Notes under the pieces: generated by a model | The model's database searches: none | What the model was told of the DNA's origin: nothing | Seen by the model: the letters and a program-made list of their open reading frames with translations, nothing else | Shown: positions 9,447 to 19,100 of the stretch, piece by piece | Layout: the number at the start of each line of letters is the position of its first letter | Numbering within the stretch: position 1 is the first letter of the stretch | Assembly: GCF_913777995.1 (NCBI RefSeq) | Contig: NZ_CAJYVE010000015.1 | Coordinates: 1-64,000 of the forward strand | Source of the DNA: an uncultured Pseudomonas sp. | Lineage (GTDB): Bacteria; Pseudomonadota; Gammaproteobacteria; Pseudomonadales; Pseudomonadaceae | Direction: 5' to 3' | DNA length: 64,000 bases | Made by a program: the position numbers and the translations under genes

Positions 9447-9965
9447 TCAGGCGTTGGGCTCGGCGTCGTCCTTGGGCTTGGGCGCACTCGCCAAGGCCTG
9501 GAGCAGCGCTGGGTCCTTGATGGCCTTGAGGATGATCTCTTCGGCACCGGTCTTGCCGTCCATGTAGGTCAGCAGGTTGGCCAACTGGGTGCGGGCTTCG
9601 AGCAGCTGGTTCAGCGAGTCGACCTTGCGCGCCACGGCGGCAGGGCTGAAGTCGTCCATGCTCTCGAAGGTGATGTCGACGCTCAGGTTGCCTTCGCCGG
9701 TCAGCTCGTTGGGGGTGTGGAAGGCCACGCGCGGTTGCAGCGCCTTGAGCCGCGAGTCGAAGTTGTCGACGTCGATCTCCAGGAACTTGCGCTCGGCCAC
9801 GGGCGCCAGGGGTTCGGCGGGCTTGCCGGTCAGGTCGGCCATGACGCCCATGACGAAGGGCAACTGGACCTTCTTCTCGGCACCGTACAGTTCCACGTCG
9901 TATTCGATCTGCACGCGGGGCGCACGGTTGCGCGCAATGAATTTCTGCGAACTGGTTTTCGCCAC
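9447..9965 (-). CDS. tssB: T6SS sheath small subunit TssB
   Basis: A 172-residue TssB/VipA protein. It starts MAKTSSQKFIARNRAPRVQIEYDVE and carries the conserved LPFVMGVMADLTG motif and the DFSPAAVARKV segment used for TssC binding. The start is a GTG at 9965 with an AGGAG site a few bases upstream. It is translated just ahead of tssC and its product supplies the sheath handle recognised by ClpV together with TssC. Confidence 0.95.
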   Translation of the reverse strand: MAKTSSQKFIARNRAPRVQIEYDVELYGAEKKVQLPFVMGVMADLTGKPAEPLAPVAERKFLEIDVDNFDSRLKALQPRVAFHTPNELTGEGNLSVDITFESMDDFSPAAVARKVDSLNQLLEARTQLANLLTYMDGKTGAEEIILKAIKDPALLQALASAPKPKDDAEPNA

Positions 9966-10051
9966 GTTGCTCCTCCTGGTCGCTGCTGCGACGGTGTTGG
10001 CGTCGATGCCTATAACGGGCTGCGCGGCCCGGCGCTGATCCGCTGGGCGGG

Positions 10052-11074
10052 TCAGTCAGCCTCGGGGCCGCGCAGGTTCTCAAACTGGGACATGCCGTCG
10101 GGAATCAGGTTGCGCACGATGGCCGCGAAATCGGCGTTGACCAGGCCCTTGGCGCGGTTCAACAGCACCGGCAGCGGGCTGGAGGGCTCGTGGCGGGCGT
10201 AGTAGGCCAGCAGGCGGTCGAGGCTGCGCAGCACGTCATCGCGGTTGTTGATCTCGCCGCTGATCGCCGGGCGAGCTGGCGCCTGGGCTACCACCGGGGC
10301 GTCGCCTGCCGGTTCGGCGCTTGCGGCCTGCACGGCCTGCGGCTCGTCGGCTGGAGCGGCGTCGCCCAGTGCCTGCAGGGCCTGGCGCAGCGGCTGCTTG
10401 AGCGGCGACAGGTCCACGCCCTGGGCCGAACCCACTTGCTCGTTGACGATGGCCTCGATGCTGGCAATGCGTGCCAGGGCCTGAGTCAGGGCGTTACGGG
10501 TTTCCAGCAGGCTTTGCGGGTCGCTGTCACGCAGGGCGGCGTTGAAGGTGTCCAGGCCCAGGTTTTCATCTGCGGACACTTGCAACCCGCAGGCGTGCAG
10601 CGCAGCGCGCAGGCTCAGGGTGCCGAAGGCGCGGGAACGTACCAGGGGACTTTCGCGCAGCAGGCGCAGGTTGGTGTCGCAGGCCAGGCCGGAAAGGGCA
10701 TTGATGCGCAGGGTCGGGTCGTTGTCGTCATCGGCATCGAGCAGTGGGTACAGCTCGGCCCAGTACTGCCCCAGCAGTTGCTCGACCAGTTCGAGGGTGT
10801 TGGCCAGGCCGGCTAGCCCGTCCAGGGCCAGGGCGCTCTGCACCAGATAGTGGGTGATGCGCAGGTCCTTGCTGCGCTGCAGCAGGGCCACGCTGGCCTG
10901 CTCCATCTGGCGCCACGGCGGAGGTTCGGCCGGCTGCACGGCATCGCCCATGACGCGCTCGGGCTTGCCCAGTGCATCACGTTCGAGTTGCAGGAAATCC
11001 GCGTCGTATTCCAGGTCTTCACCGCAAGGGGAGTTGGCTGAAACAGCGGAAAGCAACAATGAGACATCCACCAA
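10052..11074 (-). CDS. tssA: T6SS assembly protein TssA
   Basis: A 340-residue TssA with an N-terminal ImpA_N domain (SANSPCGEDLEYDADF and the YWAELYPLLDADDDNDPTLRINAL block) and a C-terminal region with RSLDRLLAYYARHEPSSPLPVLLNRAKGL. TssA primes baseplate and tube/sheath assembly. The start appears to be TTG at 11074, with a perfect AAGGAG seven bases upstream; GTG at the next codon is an alternative. It is the first gene of the leftward operon. Its length is close to H1-type TssA1. Confidence 0.9.
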   Translation of the reverse strand: MVDVSLLLSAVSANSPCGEDLEYDADFLQLERDALGKPERVMGDAVQPAEPPPWRQMEQASVALLQRSKDLRITHYLVQSALALDGLAGLANTLELVEQLLGQYWAELYPLLDADDDNDPTLRINALSGLACDTNLRLLRESPLVRSRAFGTLSLRAALHACGLQVSADENLGLDTFNAALRDSDPQSLLETRNALTQALARIASIEAIVNEQVGSAQGVDLSPLKQPLRQALQALGDAAPADEPQAVQAASAEPAGDAPVVAQAPARPAISGEINNRDDVLRSLDRLLAYYARHEPSSPLPVLLNRAKGLVNADFAAIVRNLIPDGMSQFENLRGPEAD

Positions 11075-11464
11075 ACCTGATCTCCTTATCTACTCAGATG
11101 ATGTCTTGCAGCCGGTTAAGAAATTTTTTTGAACCATTTTTTAGTGTGGATGTCGCGCATGGTTAGTTAATGGCAACCTGATATCACACAAATAACGGAG
11201 TTGTGCATTTTTGAAGTAGCGCACAGGGCTTGTCAAGCCGTGTATATGGGCGATGGGCCAATGATTGTGATGAGCGTAACAGTGTGCATGTTATTTTGAC
11301 ATCGCGGGTGTCGGCATGATTATCATGGCGCGCCAATTGCCCTTAGTCCTGATCGGGCAAAGTGGGAAATTTATTGAACTTTCGGTTCGAGGGCTTGTCT
11401 GGCCTCGATCACGAAGCATTCATGGGCGGCGAAAGTTGATGTGCGATATAGGCAGGGAGGCACC
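11075..11464. promoter_or_regulatory. Divergent T6SS control region between tssA and fha
   Basis: About 390 bp without genes, more AT-rich than the flanking operons, separating the two divergent T6SS transcription units. It contains a leftward TTGACA (complement at 11231-11236) with a weak AAAAAT 18 bp downstream, a rightward TTGACA (11296-11301) with TATCAT at 11321 (19-bp spacer), and a sigma54-like site at 11326-11340. These are sequence matches only; no start site is known. Confidence 0.55.
11326..11340 (+). promoter_or_regulatory. Candidate sigma54 (RpoN) promoter upstream of fha
   Basis: TGGCGCGCCAATTGC fits the -24/-12 consensus TGGCACG-N4-TTGC with one mismatch and exact GG-N10-GC spacing. 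It points at fha, 125 bp downstream. RpoN control of T6SS clusters is known in Pseudomonas and Vibrio. No enhancer-binding protein gene was recognised within the T6SS locus itself. Confidence 0.45.
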
Positions 11465-12961
11465 ATGTCGCTGTGCTTGACCATAACTAGTTACCACAAG
11501 ATTACACCGGGTCAATGCGCTGAAAAGAGCATGGACAGCGGCGTGATGGCAATTGGCCGTAGTCAAGAGAATGACTGGGTACTTCCCGATCCAGAGCGGT
11601 TGGTGTCTTCGCGGCATTGCGTCATTCAATATAAGGACGGCCGCTATTATCTCACCGACACCAGCACTAATGGCGTTGAGCTAGTACAGGCGGGCGTGCG
11701 CCTGCGTCGCGGTAACAGCGAAGTATTGCAGGATGGTGAACTCATCCGTATTGGCGAATACGAGATTCGCGTACGCATCGATTTCGCCATGCACCTGGCC
11801 GAGCCCGGTGCCTCGTCTGTTGAAGCGCCGAACAGCTTCGAGGCGTTGATGAGCCGCCAGGACAGCCAATGGCAGCCTTCGTCGGGTGCGCCGGCGGTGA
11901 CCTCCGGCATGGCGCATCTGCAGGGTGGTTCGGCTCAGGACACATTCCCCGACCTGTTCGATTTCCTCGGTCCTTCCAGCGTGGCGCCGGCGACCCAGCC
12001 GGACCATGTACCGGCCCGCCAGCATGACTTCCGACCGCCCACGCCGGTGCACCTCGACAAGCCTGCAACCCCTGCGCCCCCGCCGGCTGCCGCCGCGCCT
12101 GGCGGTGCCGGGCTGATTCCAGATGACTGGGACCCGTTCGCCGACATCATTGCCCCGCAGCCGCAGCCGCAGCCGCAGCCGCAGCCGCAGCCACCGCAAG
12201 TGCCGCCAGCGGCAGCGGAACCGGCGCCGGTTTTCGAGCCTGTGGCTCCAGTGGTTGCCGAGCCATTGCCCGAGGTGGCGCCATTGCCGGTCGCCGAGCC
12301 GTTGGCCGTCGAACCCGTTGCGGCAGCCGCTGCACCGCAGCCCGTCAGCCCGCCACCCGGCGCCGGGGCTTCCGATGTGCTGTTGCAGGCCTTCCTGCGC
12401 GGTGCCGGCCTGGACCAGCTGCGTGTCGATACCCAGCAGGCCGAGGCGCAGATGGAGGCCATCGGGCGCAGTTACCGGCTGATGGTCGAAGGCCTGATCG
12501 ACGTGCTGCGCGCGCGCAGCAGCCTCAAGGGCGAGTTCCGCATGCAGCAGACCATGATCCGCCCGGTCGAGAACAACCCGCTGAAGTTCGCCCCCAACGC
12601 CGATGAAGCCCTGCTGTTGCTGCTGCGCCATGGCAACAACGCCTTCATGGGCCCGGAACAGGCGATCCAGGACAGCTTCGACGACCTGCGCGCCCACCAG
12701 TTGGCGGTGATGGCCGGTGTCGAGGCGGCCATCAAGCACCTGCTCAAGCGCTTCGCGCCTGCCGAGCTGGAGGCGCGCATGGGCAAGCCTGGCGGCTTGT
12801 CGGGCCTGTTGGGTGGCTCGCGACAGGCGCAGTACTGGCAGCAGTTCACCGCCTTGTATGAGCGTATTTCCCAGGAAGCCGAAGACGACTTCCAGGACCT
12901 CTTCGGTCGCGAGTTCAGCCGTGCCTACGAAGCGCACAGCGAACGCTTGCGGCGCTCCTGA
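11465..12961 (+). CDS. fha: T6SS forkhead-associated scaffold protein Fha (TagH)
   Basis: A 498-residue protein with an N-terminal FHA phosphothreonine-binding domain (about 20-100; GRSQENDWVL, SSRHCVI, STNGVEL), a Pro/Gln/Ala-rich linker (about 130-300) and a C-terminal TagH/ImpI domain (about 305-495). In H1-type systems Fha is phosphorylated by PpkA and dephosphorylated by PppA, and its phosphorylation turns the machine on. The ATG at 11465 follows GGGAGG; an upstream in-frame ATG at 11441 lacks a ribosome site. The linker contains a perfect hexanucleotide repeat. Confidence 0.92.
   Translation: MSLCLTITSYHKITPGQCAEKSMDSGVMAIGRSQENDWVLPDPERLVSSRHCVIQYKDGRYYLTDTSTNGVELVQAGVRLRRGNSEVLQDGELIRIGEYEIRVRIDFAMHLAEPGASSVEAPNSFEALMSRQDSQWQPSSGAPAVTSGMAHLQGGSAQDTFPDLFDFLGPSSVAPATQPDHVPARQHDFRPPTPVHLDKPATPAPPPAAAAPGGAGLIPDDWDPFADIIAPQPQPQPQPQPQPPQVPPAAAEPAPVFEPVAPVVAEPLPEVAPLPVAEPLAVEPVAAAAAPQPVSPPPGAGASDVLLQAFLRGAGLDQLRVDTQQAEAQMEAIGRSYRLMVEGLIDVLRARSSLKGEFRMQQTMIRPVENNPLKFAPNADEALLLLLRHGNNAFMGPEQAIQDSFDDLRAHQLAVMAGVEAAIKHLLKRFAPAELEARMGKPGGLSGLLGGSRQAQYWQQFTALYERISQEAEDDFQDLFGREFSRAYEAHSERLRRS
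12155..12190 (+). repeat. Six tandem CCGCAG units encoding a (Pro-Gln) tract in Fha
   Basis: Six perfect copies of CCGCAG in frame (codons CCG CAG) inside the linker of fha. Copy-number change keeps frame, so linker length may vary between strains. Confidence 0.9.
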
Positions 12962-12983
12962 GAATCCCGCCGTGAGAACCCAG

Positions 12984-13478
12984 ATGCTCGCCTCCGTTGC
13001 CCGAATCTTCCTGCTGGCCAGCCTGCTCAGCGCCTGTTCCACGCCCGCGCCCGAGACGCCAGGCGAAGCCGAACGCGCCGTGACCCTCGACCTGCATGCC
13101 AGTGCCGCACTCAACCCCGGTGCCACCGGCCAGCCGGCCCCGGTGCGGGTGCGCATCTTCGAACTGAAGAACGCCGCCGCCTTCAGCCGTGCCGATTACT
13201 TCGCCCTGGCCGAGCGCGCCGCGCAGACCCTGGGGCCGGACCTGGTGGACCAGGACGAAGTGCTGTTGCGCCCCGGCGAAACCCGCAGCGTGGTGCGCCC
13301 GTTGAATCCGGCGACCCGCCATGTGGGCCTGGTGGTGGGCTACCGCGAGATCGACCGCGCGCGCTGGCGCACGGTGCTCGACGTCTCGCCGCGCCAGGGC
13401 CAGCAATACCGGATCGACCTCGATGCGCAGGCGGTGCGCAGCGATGCCGTGAACCCCGCAACCCGCACCGCTCAATAA
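12984..13478 (+). CDS. tssJ: T6SS outer-membrane lipoprotein TssJ
   Basis: A 164-residue lipoprotein with signal MLASVARIFLLASLLSAC ending in a lipobox LSAC. The mature part has the TssJ-type beta sandwich pattern, including PVRVRIFELKN, FSRADYFAL and PATRHVGLVVGYREID. It anchors the TssJLM membrane complex to the outer membrane. The ATG at 12984 or an in-frame GTG at 12972 could be the start; both leave the signal sequence intact. It lies directly after fha and before tssK. Confidence 0.9.
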   Translation: MLASVARIFLLASLLSACSTPAPETPGEAERAVTLDLHASAALNPGATGQPAPVRVRIFELKNAAAFSRADYFALAERAAQTLGPDLVDQDEVLLRPGETRSVVRPLNPATRHVGLVVGYREIDRARWRTVLDVSPRQGQQYRIDLDAQAVRSDAVNPATRTAQ

Positions 13479-13494
13479 GGCAATCGGAGAAGTC

Positions 13495-14829
13495 ATGTCC
13501 TGGAACAATCGTGTGGTCTGGTCGGAAGGCATGTTCATCGGAACCCAGCACTTCCAGCAGCATGACCGTTACCTGGAGAACCTGATCGACGCCCGCAGCC
13601 GTCCGCTGTCGGCCGCCGGCTGGGGCTTTTCCGAGCTGCTCATCGACCAGGGCCTGCTGGCCCAGGGCAAGCTGGCGATCGTCGCCGCGCGCGGCCTGCT
13701 GCCCGACGGCACGCCGTTCAACATTCCCCACGACGACCCGGCGCCGAGCCCGATCGCGCTGGACGACAACGTGCGCGACGGTCTGGTGTACCTGGGCCTG
13801 CCACTGCGCCGTGCCGGCGTGCGCGACACCGTGGAAGAGGGCGAGACGCCCGGTGCGGCGCGCTACCTGAGCCAGGTGCGCGAAGTGCGTGACGACAACG
13901 CCGCGTTCGAGAGCCGCGTGCCGGTGGCGGTGGGCGCGCGAGCGCTGCGTCTGCTCACCGAGAAGGACGGCCTGAGCGACTACGCGGTCCTCGGTGTGGT
14001 GCGCGTTACCGAGAAGCGTGCCGACAACGTGCTGCTGCTCGACGAACAGTACATTCCAGCGCTGCTGGATGTGGCCGCCAGCCGCCCGCTGAGCGCCTTT
14101 CGCAGCGAGCTGCAGGGCCTGCTGCGTCAGCGCGGCGAAGCCCTGGCCGGTCGCGTGGTGGCCTCCGGCGCGGGCGGTGCTTCGGAAATCGCCGACTTCA
14201 TGCTGCTGCAGCTGGTCAACCGCGCCGAGCCGCTGGTCCAGCACCTCGGCCAGCTGGCGCCGCTGCATCCGGAGCGCTTCTACAGCGAGCTGGTCAGCCT
14301 GGCCGGCGAGTTCGCCACCTTTTCCACCCGTGAGCATCGCCCGCAGGAGTTCCCGCGCTACCAGCACGACGATCTGCAGGTCAGCTTCGCACCGGTGATG
14401 CAGGCCCTGCGCGAAGCACTGTCGATGCTGATCGACAGCAAGGCGGTGCCGATCCCCATCGTCGAGAAGGCCTACGGCGTGCACGTGGCGATGCTGGCCG
14501 ACAAGACCCTGCTGGACAACGCCAGCTTCATCCTCGTGGTGCGCGCCGACATCCCCGGCGAAACCCTGCGCGCGCGCTTCGGCCAGCAGAGCAAGGTCGG
14601 CTCGGTGGAGCACATTCGCGACCTGGTCAACCTGCAACTGCCCGGCATCGGCCTGCTGCCGCTGCCGGTGGCGCCACGCCAGCTGCCGTTCCACGTCGGC
14701 TCGACCTACTACGAGCTGGACCGCGGCAGCGACCACTGGCAGCAGCTGAGCCGTTCCGGCGGCTTCGCCTTCCACATTGCCGGTGAATTCCCCGGCCTGA
14801 ACCTGGCTTTCTGGGCGATTCGAGGATAA
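13495..14829 (+). CDS. tssK: T6SS baseplate-membrane linker TssK
   Basis: A 444-residue TssK/ImpJ protein. It starts MSWNNRVVWSEGMFIGTQHFQQ and contains LQLVNRAEP..QHL, HPERFYSELVSLAGEFATF and the PVAPRQLPFHVGSTYYELDR block near the C-terminus, all typical. TssK trimers connect the TssEFG baseplate to the TssJLM membrane complex in the cytoplasm. Confidence 0.95.
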   Translation: MSWNNRVVWSEGMFIGTQHFQQHDRYLENLIDARSRPLSAAGWGFSELLIDQGLLAQGKLAIVAARGLLPDGTPFNIPHDDPAPSPIALDDNVRDGLVYLGLPLRRAGVRDTVEEGETPGAARYLSQVREVRDDNAAFESRVPVAVGARALRLLTEKDGLSDYAVLGVVRVTEKRADNVLLLDEQYIPALLDVAASRPLSAFRSELQGLLRQRGEALAGRVVASGAGGASEIADFMLLQLVNRAEPLVQHLGQLAPLHPERFYSELVSLAGEFATFSTREHRPQEFPRYQHDDLQVSFAPVMQALREALSMLIDSKAVPIPIVEKAYGVHVAMLADKTLLDNASFILVVRADIPGETLRARFGQQSKVGSVEHIRDLVNLQLPGIGLLPLPVAPRQLPFHVGSTYYELDRGSDHWQQLSRSGGFAFHIAGEFPGLNLAFWAIRG

Positions 14830-14836
14830 GACCGCG

Positions 14837-16153
14837 ATGCACCCCACTGACGATCCATCCGGCGGCAACCCCGCCAACGACCGTACGCAGTTCATGCCAC
14901 GCCCGGGCGGGCGCCCGGCGGCCCCCGCTGCCGCCCAGCCGCAGCCGGCTGCCGAAGTGCGTGGGCCGGTGCTGACGCCGGGGCAGGGCGAAGGCCTCAA
15001 CCCCCTGGAAGCCGCCGCCGGGCCCTTGCTGGCGCTGCTGACCCGCCTGCGCAACACCATCGCTCACCCGGCGCCGGCCAGTCTGCGCGCCCAATTGCTC
15101 GCCCAGTTGCGGCAGTTCGAAGAGCGCGCCGATGCTGCCGGCGTGGCGCGCAACGACGTCCTGCTGGCGCGCTATGTGCTGTGTACCGCACTGGACGAGG
15201 CGGTGATGAGCACCCCGTGGGGCAGTGCCAGCGAGTGGGGCAAGCAGAGCCTGCTGATTACCGTGCACAACGAAGCCTGGGGCGGCGAAAAGGCCTTCCA
15301 GTTGCTCGAACACTGCCTGCAGACACCGCGCGAGCGGCTGTACCTGCTGGAGCTGCTGTACCTGTGCATGAGCCTGGGCTTCGAAGGCCGCTACCGGGTC
15401 ATGAACAATGGTCGCAGCCAGCTGGAGGCGTTGCGCGAGCGTACCGCCGCCGCCATTCGCAGTGCCCGTGGCGAGCGCGAGCAGGCGCTTTCGCCGCGCT
15501 GGCGCGGCCTGGTACTGGCCCGTGACCGGCTCTCGCAGTTCATGCCGCCGTGGGTGGGCGTGGCGATTGGCGCGGCGTTGCTGTTGCTGCTGCTGTTCGT
15601 GTTGCGCGCCATGCTGGCCAGCGACGCCGAGCCGGTGTTCAAGCGCATTCATGCCCTGGGCGACATTCCGGTGCAGGCCATCGATCGCCCGGTGGTGCAG
15701 CCCAAGGTGGTCGAGCGGCCGCGCCTGGCCGGTTTCCTGGCTGACGAAATCCGCGCCGGCAAGGTCGCGGTGGAAGACGCCGTGGACCGCTCGGTGGTGA
15801 CCATCCGCGGCGACGAGCTGTTCGCCTCGGGTAGCGCCAGCATCGTCGACGCCTACCAGCCACTGATGCTGCGCATCGCCGAGGCGGTGAGCAAGGTCAA
15901 GGGCCAGGTACGCATCACCGGGCACAGCGACAACCGCCCCATTGCCACCCTGCGCTTCCCGTCCAACTGGGCATTGTCCCAGGCCCGTGCCGAGCAGGTG
16001 CTGCAGATTCTGGCTGCGCGTACCGGCCAGCCGCAGCGTTTCACTGCCGAAGGCCGCAGCGACACCGAGCCGGTGGCGTCCAACGCCACCGCCGAAGGAC
16101 GGGCGAAGAATCGCCGGGTTGAAATCACTGTATTGGCGGAGGGCGTCGAGTGA
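14837..16153 (+). CDS. tssL: T6SS inner-membrane protein TssL with C-terminal OmpA-like domain
   Basis: A 438-residue extended TssL. It has a Pro/Ala-rich cytoplasmic start, a DotU/IcmH domain (about 55-225; ARYVLCTALDEAVMSTPWG, LLELLYLCMSLGFEGRYR), one membrane helix (about 238-258) and a periplasmic OmpA/MotB-like domain (about 313-438; ITGHSDNRPI, NWALSQARAEQV, GRAKNRRVEI) expected to bind peptidoglycan. Part of the TssJLM trans-envelope complex. Its stop overlaps the tssM start as GTGA. Confidence 0.95.
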   Translation: MHPTDDPSGGNPANDRTQFMPRPGGRPAAPAAAQPQPAAEVRGPVLTPGQGEGLNPLEAAAGPLLALLTRLRNTIAHPAPASLRAQLLAQLRQFEERADAAGVARNDVLLARYVLCTALDEAVMSTPWGSASEWGKQSLLITVHNEAWGGEKAFQLLEHCLQTPRERLYLLELLYLCMSLGFEGRYRVMNNGRSQLEALRERTAAAIRSARGEREQALSPRWRGLVLARDRLSQFMPPWVGVAIGAALLLLLLFVLRAMLASDAEPVFKRIHALGDIPVQAIDRPVVQPKVVERPRLAGFLADEIRAGKVAVEDAVDRSVVTIRGDELFASGSASIVDAYQPLMLRIAEAVSKVKGQVRITGHSDNRPIATLRFPSNWALSQARAEQVLQILAARTGQPQRFTAEGRSDTEPVASNATAEGRAKNRRVEITVLAEGVE

Positions 16154-19100
16154 AGGCGTTTCTGGGGTTTGTCATTCGCTGGGTGGTGCCGGTACTGGGC
16201 CTGCTGGCCCTGAGCCTGATCGTCTGGTTCGTCGGCCCGCTGCTCGATGCGCTGGTGCCCGAAGGTCGCCGCTGGGCGCTGATCGTCCTGCTCTGGGCGG
16301 CCTGGATCGGCTGGCGGGTGTACCGCATCATCCAGACCCGTCGCGCGGCTGCGCGGGTCATCGAAGGCCTGGCCGCCGAAACCGCACCCGACCCGGCCAG
16401 CGTGGCCACTGCCGAAGAGCTGGCCACCCTGCGCCAGCGCATGGACGAGGCCCTGGCGCTGCTGAAGAAGGCGCGCCTGGGCGGTGACCAGCGGCGCAAC
16501 CTGTACGAACTGCCGTGGTACGTGATCATCGGCCCGCCCGGTTCGGGCAAGACCACCGCGCTGATCAACTCCGGGCTGGACTTCCCGCTCGCGGCGCAGA
16601 TGGGCAGCGGCGCCATTCGGGGCGTGGGCGGTACGCGCAACTGCGACTGGTGGTTCACCGACCGCGCCGTGTTGCTCGACACCGCCGGGCGCTACACCAC
16701 CCAGGACAGCCATGCACAGGTCGACAAGGCCGCCTGGCTGGGCTTTCTCGACCTGCTCAAGACCCAGCGGCCGCGTCGGCCCATCGATGGCGCCTTCATC
16801 GCCATCAGTCTGGCCGACCTGCTGCAATGCAGCGAAGCCGAGCGCGCCGCCCACGCGGTGGCGATCCGCAGCCGTATCCAGGAACTGCACGACCAGCTGG
16901 GCGTGCGCTTCCCGATCTACCTGATGCTCACCAAACTCGACCTGCTGCCGGGCTTCATGGAGTTCTTCGATGCCCTGAGCAAGGAAGAACGCGCCCAGGT
17001 GTGGGGCACTACCTTCGCCCTGGACGACGGAAAGAGCGCCGCCGGCCCGTTGCAGGACTTCACCGCCGAGTTCGCGGCACTGGAACAGCGTCTCAACGAG
17101 CGCCTGGTCGAGCGCCTGCAACAGGAGCGCGACCCGGCCCGGCGCGACCTGATCTACGGCTTCCCGCAGCAGTTCGGCGCGCTGCGCCAGGCCCTTCAGG
17201 AATTGCTGGAAGGCGTGTTCAAGCCCAACCCCTATGAAACCCGCCCGCTGTTGCGCGGCGTGTACTTCACCAGCGGCACCCAGGAAGGCAGCCCGGTGGA
17301 TCGCCTGATCGGCGTGATGGCGCAGAGCATGGGCCTGGACCGTCAGCACCTGGCGCGGCAGAACGGCACCGGGCGCAGCTACTTCATCGAGAAGCTGTTC
17401 ACTGCCGTGGCCTTTGCCGAGCAGGGCCTGATGAGCGCCGACCCCAAGGTCGAGCGGCGCCGCAAGTGGATCGCCCGTGGCGTGCTGGCGGCCACCGTGC
17501 TGGTGGTGGTCAGCGTGGCCTCGCTGTGGTGGGTCAGCTACCGCGCCAACCAGCAGTACATTGCCCAGGTCGACGGCAAGGTCGCCCCACTGGGCCAGCA
17601 GGTGCAGAGCCTCAGCCCGGCGCAGCGCGACGTGCTCGCCGTGCTGCCGCTGCTCGACGCGGTGCGTAACCTGGCTGGCGACCCGCCGGGCTGGTCCGAA
17701 GGTCTGGGCCTGTACCAGGGCGACATGCTCGAAGCCGAGTCGGCCAGTGTGTACCGCAAGCTGCTGATCGCGGTGTTCGCGCCGCGCCTGGTCAGCCGTA
17801 TCGAAGAGCAGCTGCGTTCCGGTGGTTCCTCCGACTACCTCTACGAAGGTCTGAAGGCCTACCTGATGCTTGCCGACCCGGAGCATTACGACGCCGACTT
17901 CATCAAGGCCTGGATCAGCCTGGATTGGGAACGCAGCCTGCCGCGCGACCTGCCAGCGCAGCAGCGCCAGGCCCTGGCCGGGCATCTGCAGGCGCTGTTC
18001 GAACGCCAGCCACCCAAGGCGCGTCTGGACCAGGGTCTGATCGACGATCTGCGCCGCCAGCTGCAGCGTCTGCCGGTGGCGCAGCGCGTCTACGACCGGG
18101 TCAAGCGCCAGAAGCTGCCCGCCGGGGTCAGTGACTTTCGCCTCAACGAGGCGGCTGGCCGCGACGCCGCGCTGGTGTTCAGCCGCAAGAGCGGCAAACC
18201 GCTGAACGAGCCACTCAGCGGCCTGTTCACCGTCAAGGGTTACCGCGAAGGTTTCCTGCGCGCCAGCCTCAGCCAGGCCGGCACCCTGGCCGAAGAGCAG
18301 TGGGTGCTGGGCAATGCCGATAACGGCGTACTCGACGTCGCCAACCTGGCCGGCGAAGTGCGCCGTCTGTACTTCCAGGACTTCCTGCGCGAGTGGGATG
18401 CGTTGCTGGCCGACATCGACTTCGTGCCCATCACCAGCGTGGCCCAGGCCGCCGATGTGCTGCGGGTGATCTCCGGTCCCGATTCGCCGCTGAAGAAGCT
18501 GCTCGAAGCGGTGGCCAAGGAAACCGACCTGCAGAGCGAAGAGCGCCTGCTGGCCGCCCAGGGCAAGCAGGTCGAAGGCGGCGTAGACCAGCTCAAGCAG
18601 CGCCTGGGCAGCCTGCTGGGCCAGGAGCAGCAGGCCAGCAATGCCCCCGCGCAGGCGGCCAGCGAAGACCCGGTGAGTGCGCATTTCGCCGAAATCCGCC
18701 GCCTGGTCGGGCATGGCGACAATCAGCCGGCGGCCATCGACGGCCTGCTGGCCGACATGAACGCCCTGTACGTGCAGGTCAGCGCCATGGTCGGCGCCAG
18801 CGGCGATGCGCTGCTGGGCGAGGCCAAGAACCAGACCAGCGCGGCCGCCAACCGCGTCAACCTCAACGCCGAGCGCCAGCCGGCGGTGGTGCGCGGGCTG
18901 GTCAAGTCGGTGGTCAACTCCACCACCAACACCATGATGGGTGGCGTGCGCAACCAGCTCAACGCGGCCTGGACCAGCGAAGTGGTCAATGTCTGGCGCC
19001 AGTCGCTCAGTGGCCGCTACCCGTTGGCCTCAGGCAGTGCGCGGGATGCGACCCTGGATGACTTCGGCATGTTCTTCGGTGTCGGCGGGGTGATGGACAA

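Noticed and set aside
12155..12190. Short tandem repeats here and at 39273-39308 as CRISPR-like arrays.
   Set aside because: Units are 6 bp without spacers and lie in frame inside genes; they encode linkers.
15853..18714. A 953-codon minus-strand open frame opposite tssL and tssM.
   Set aside because: Antisense shadow with low-complexity composition; TssM is intact on the plus strand.
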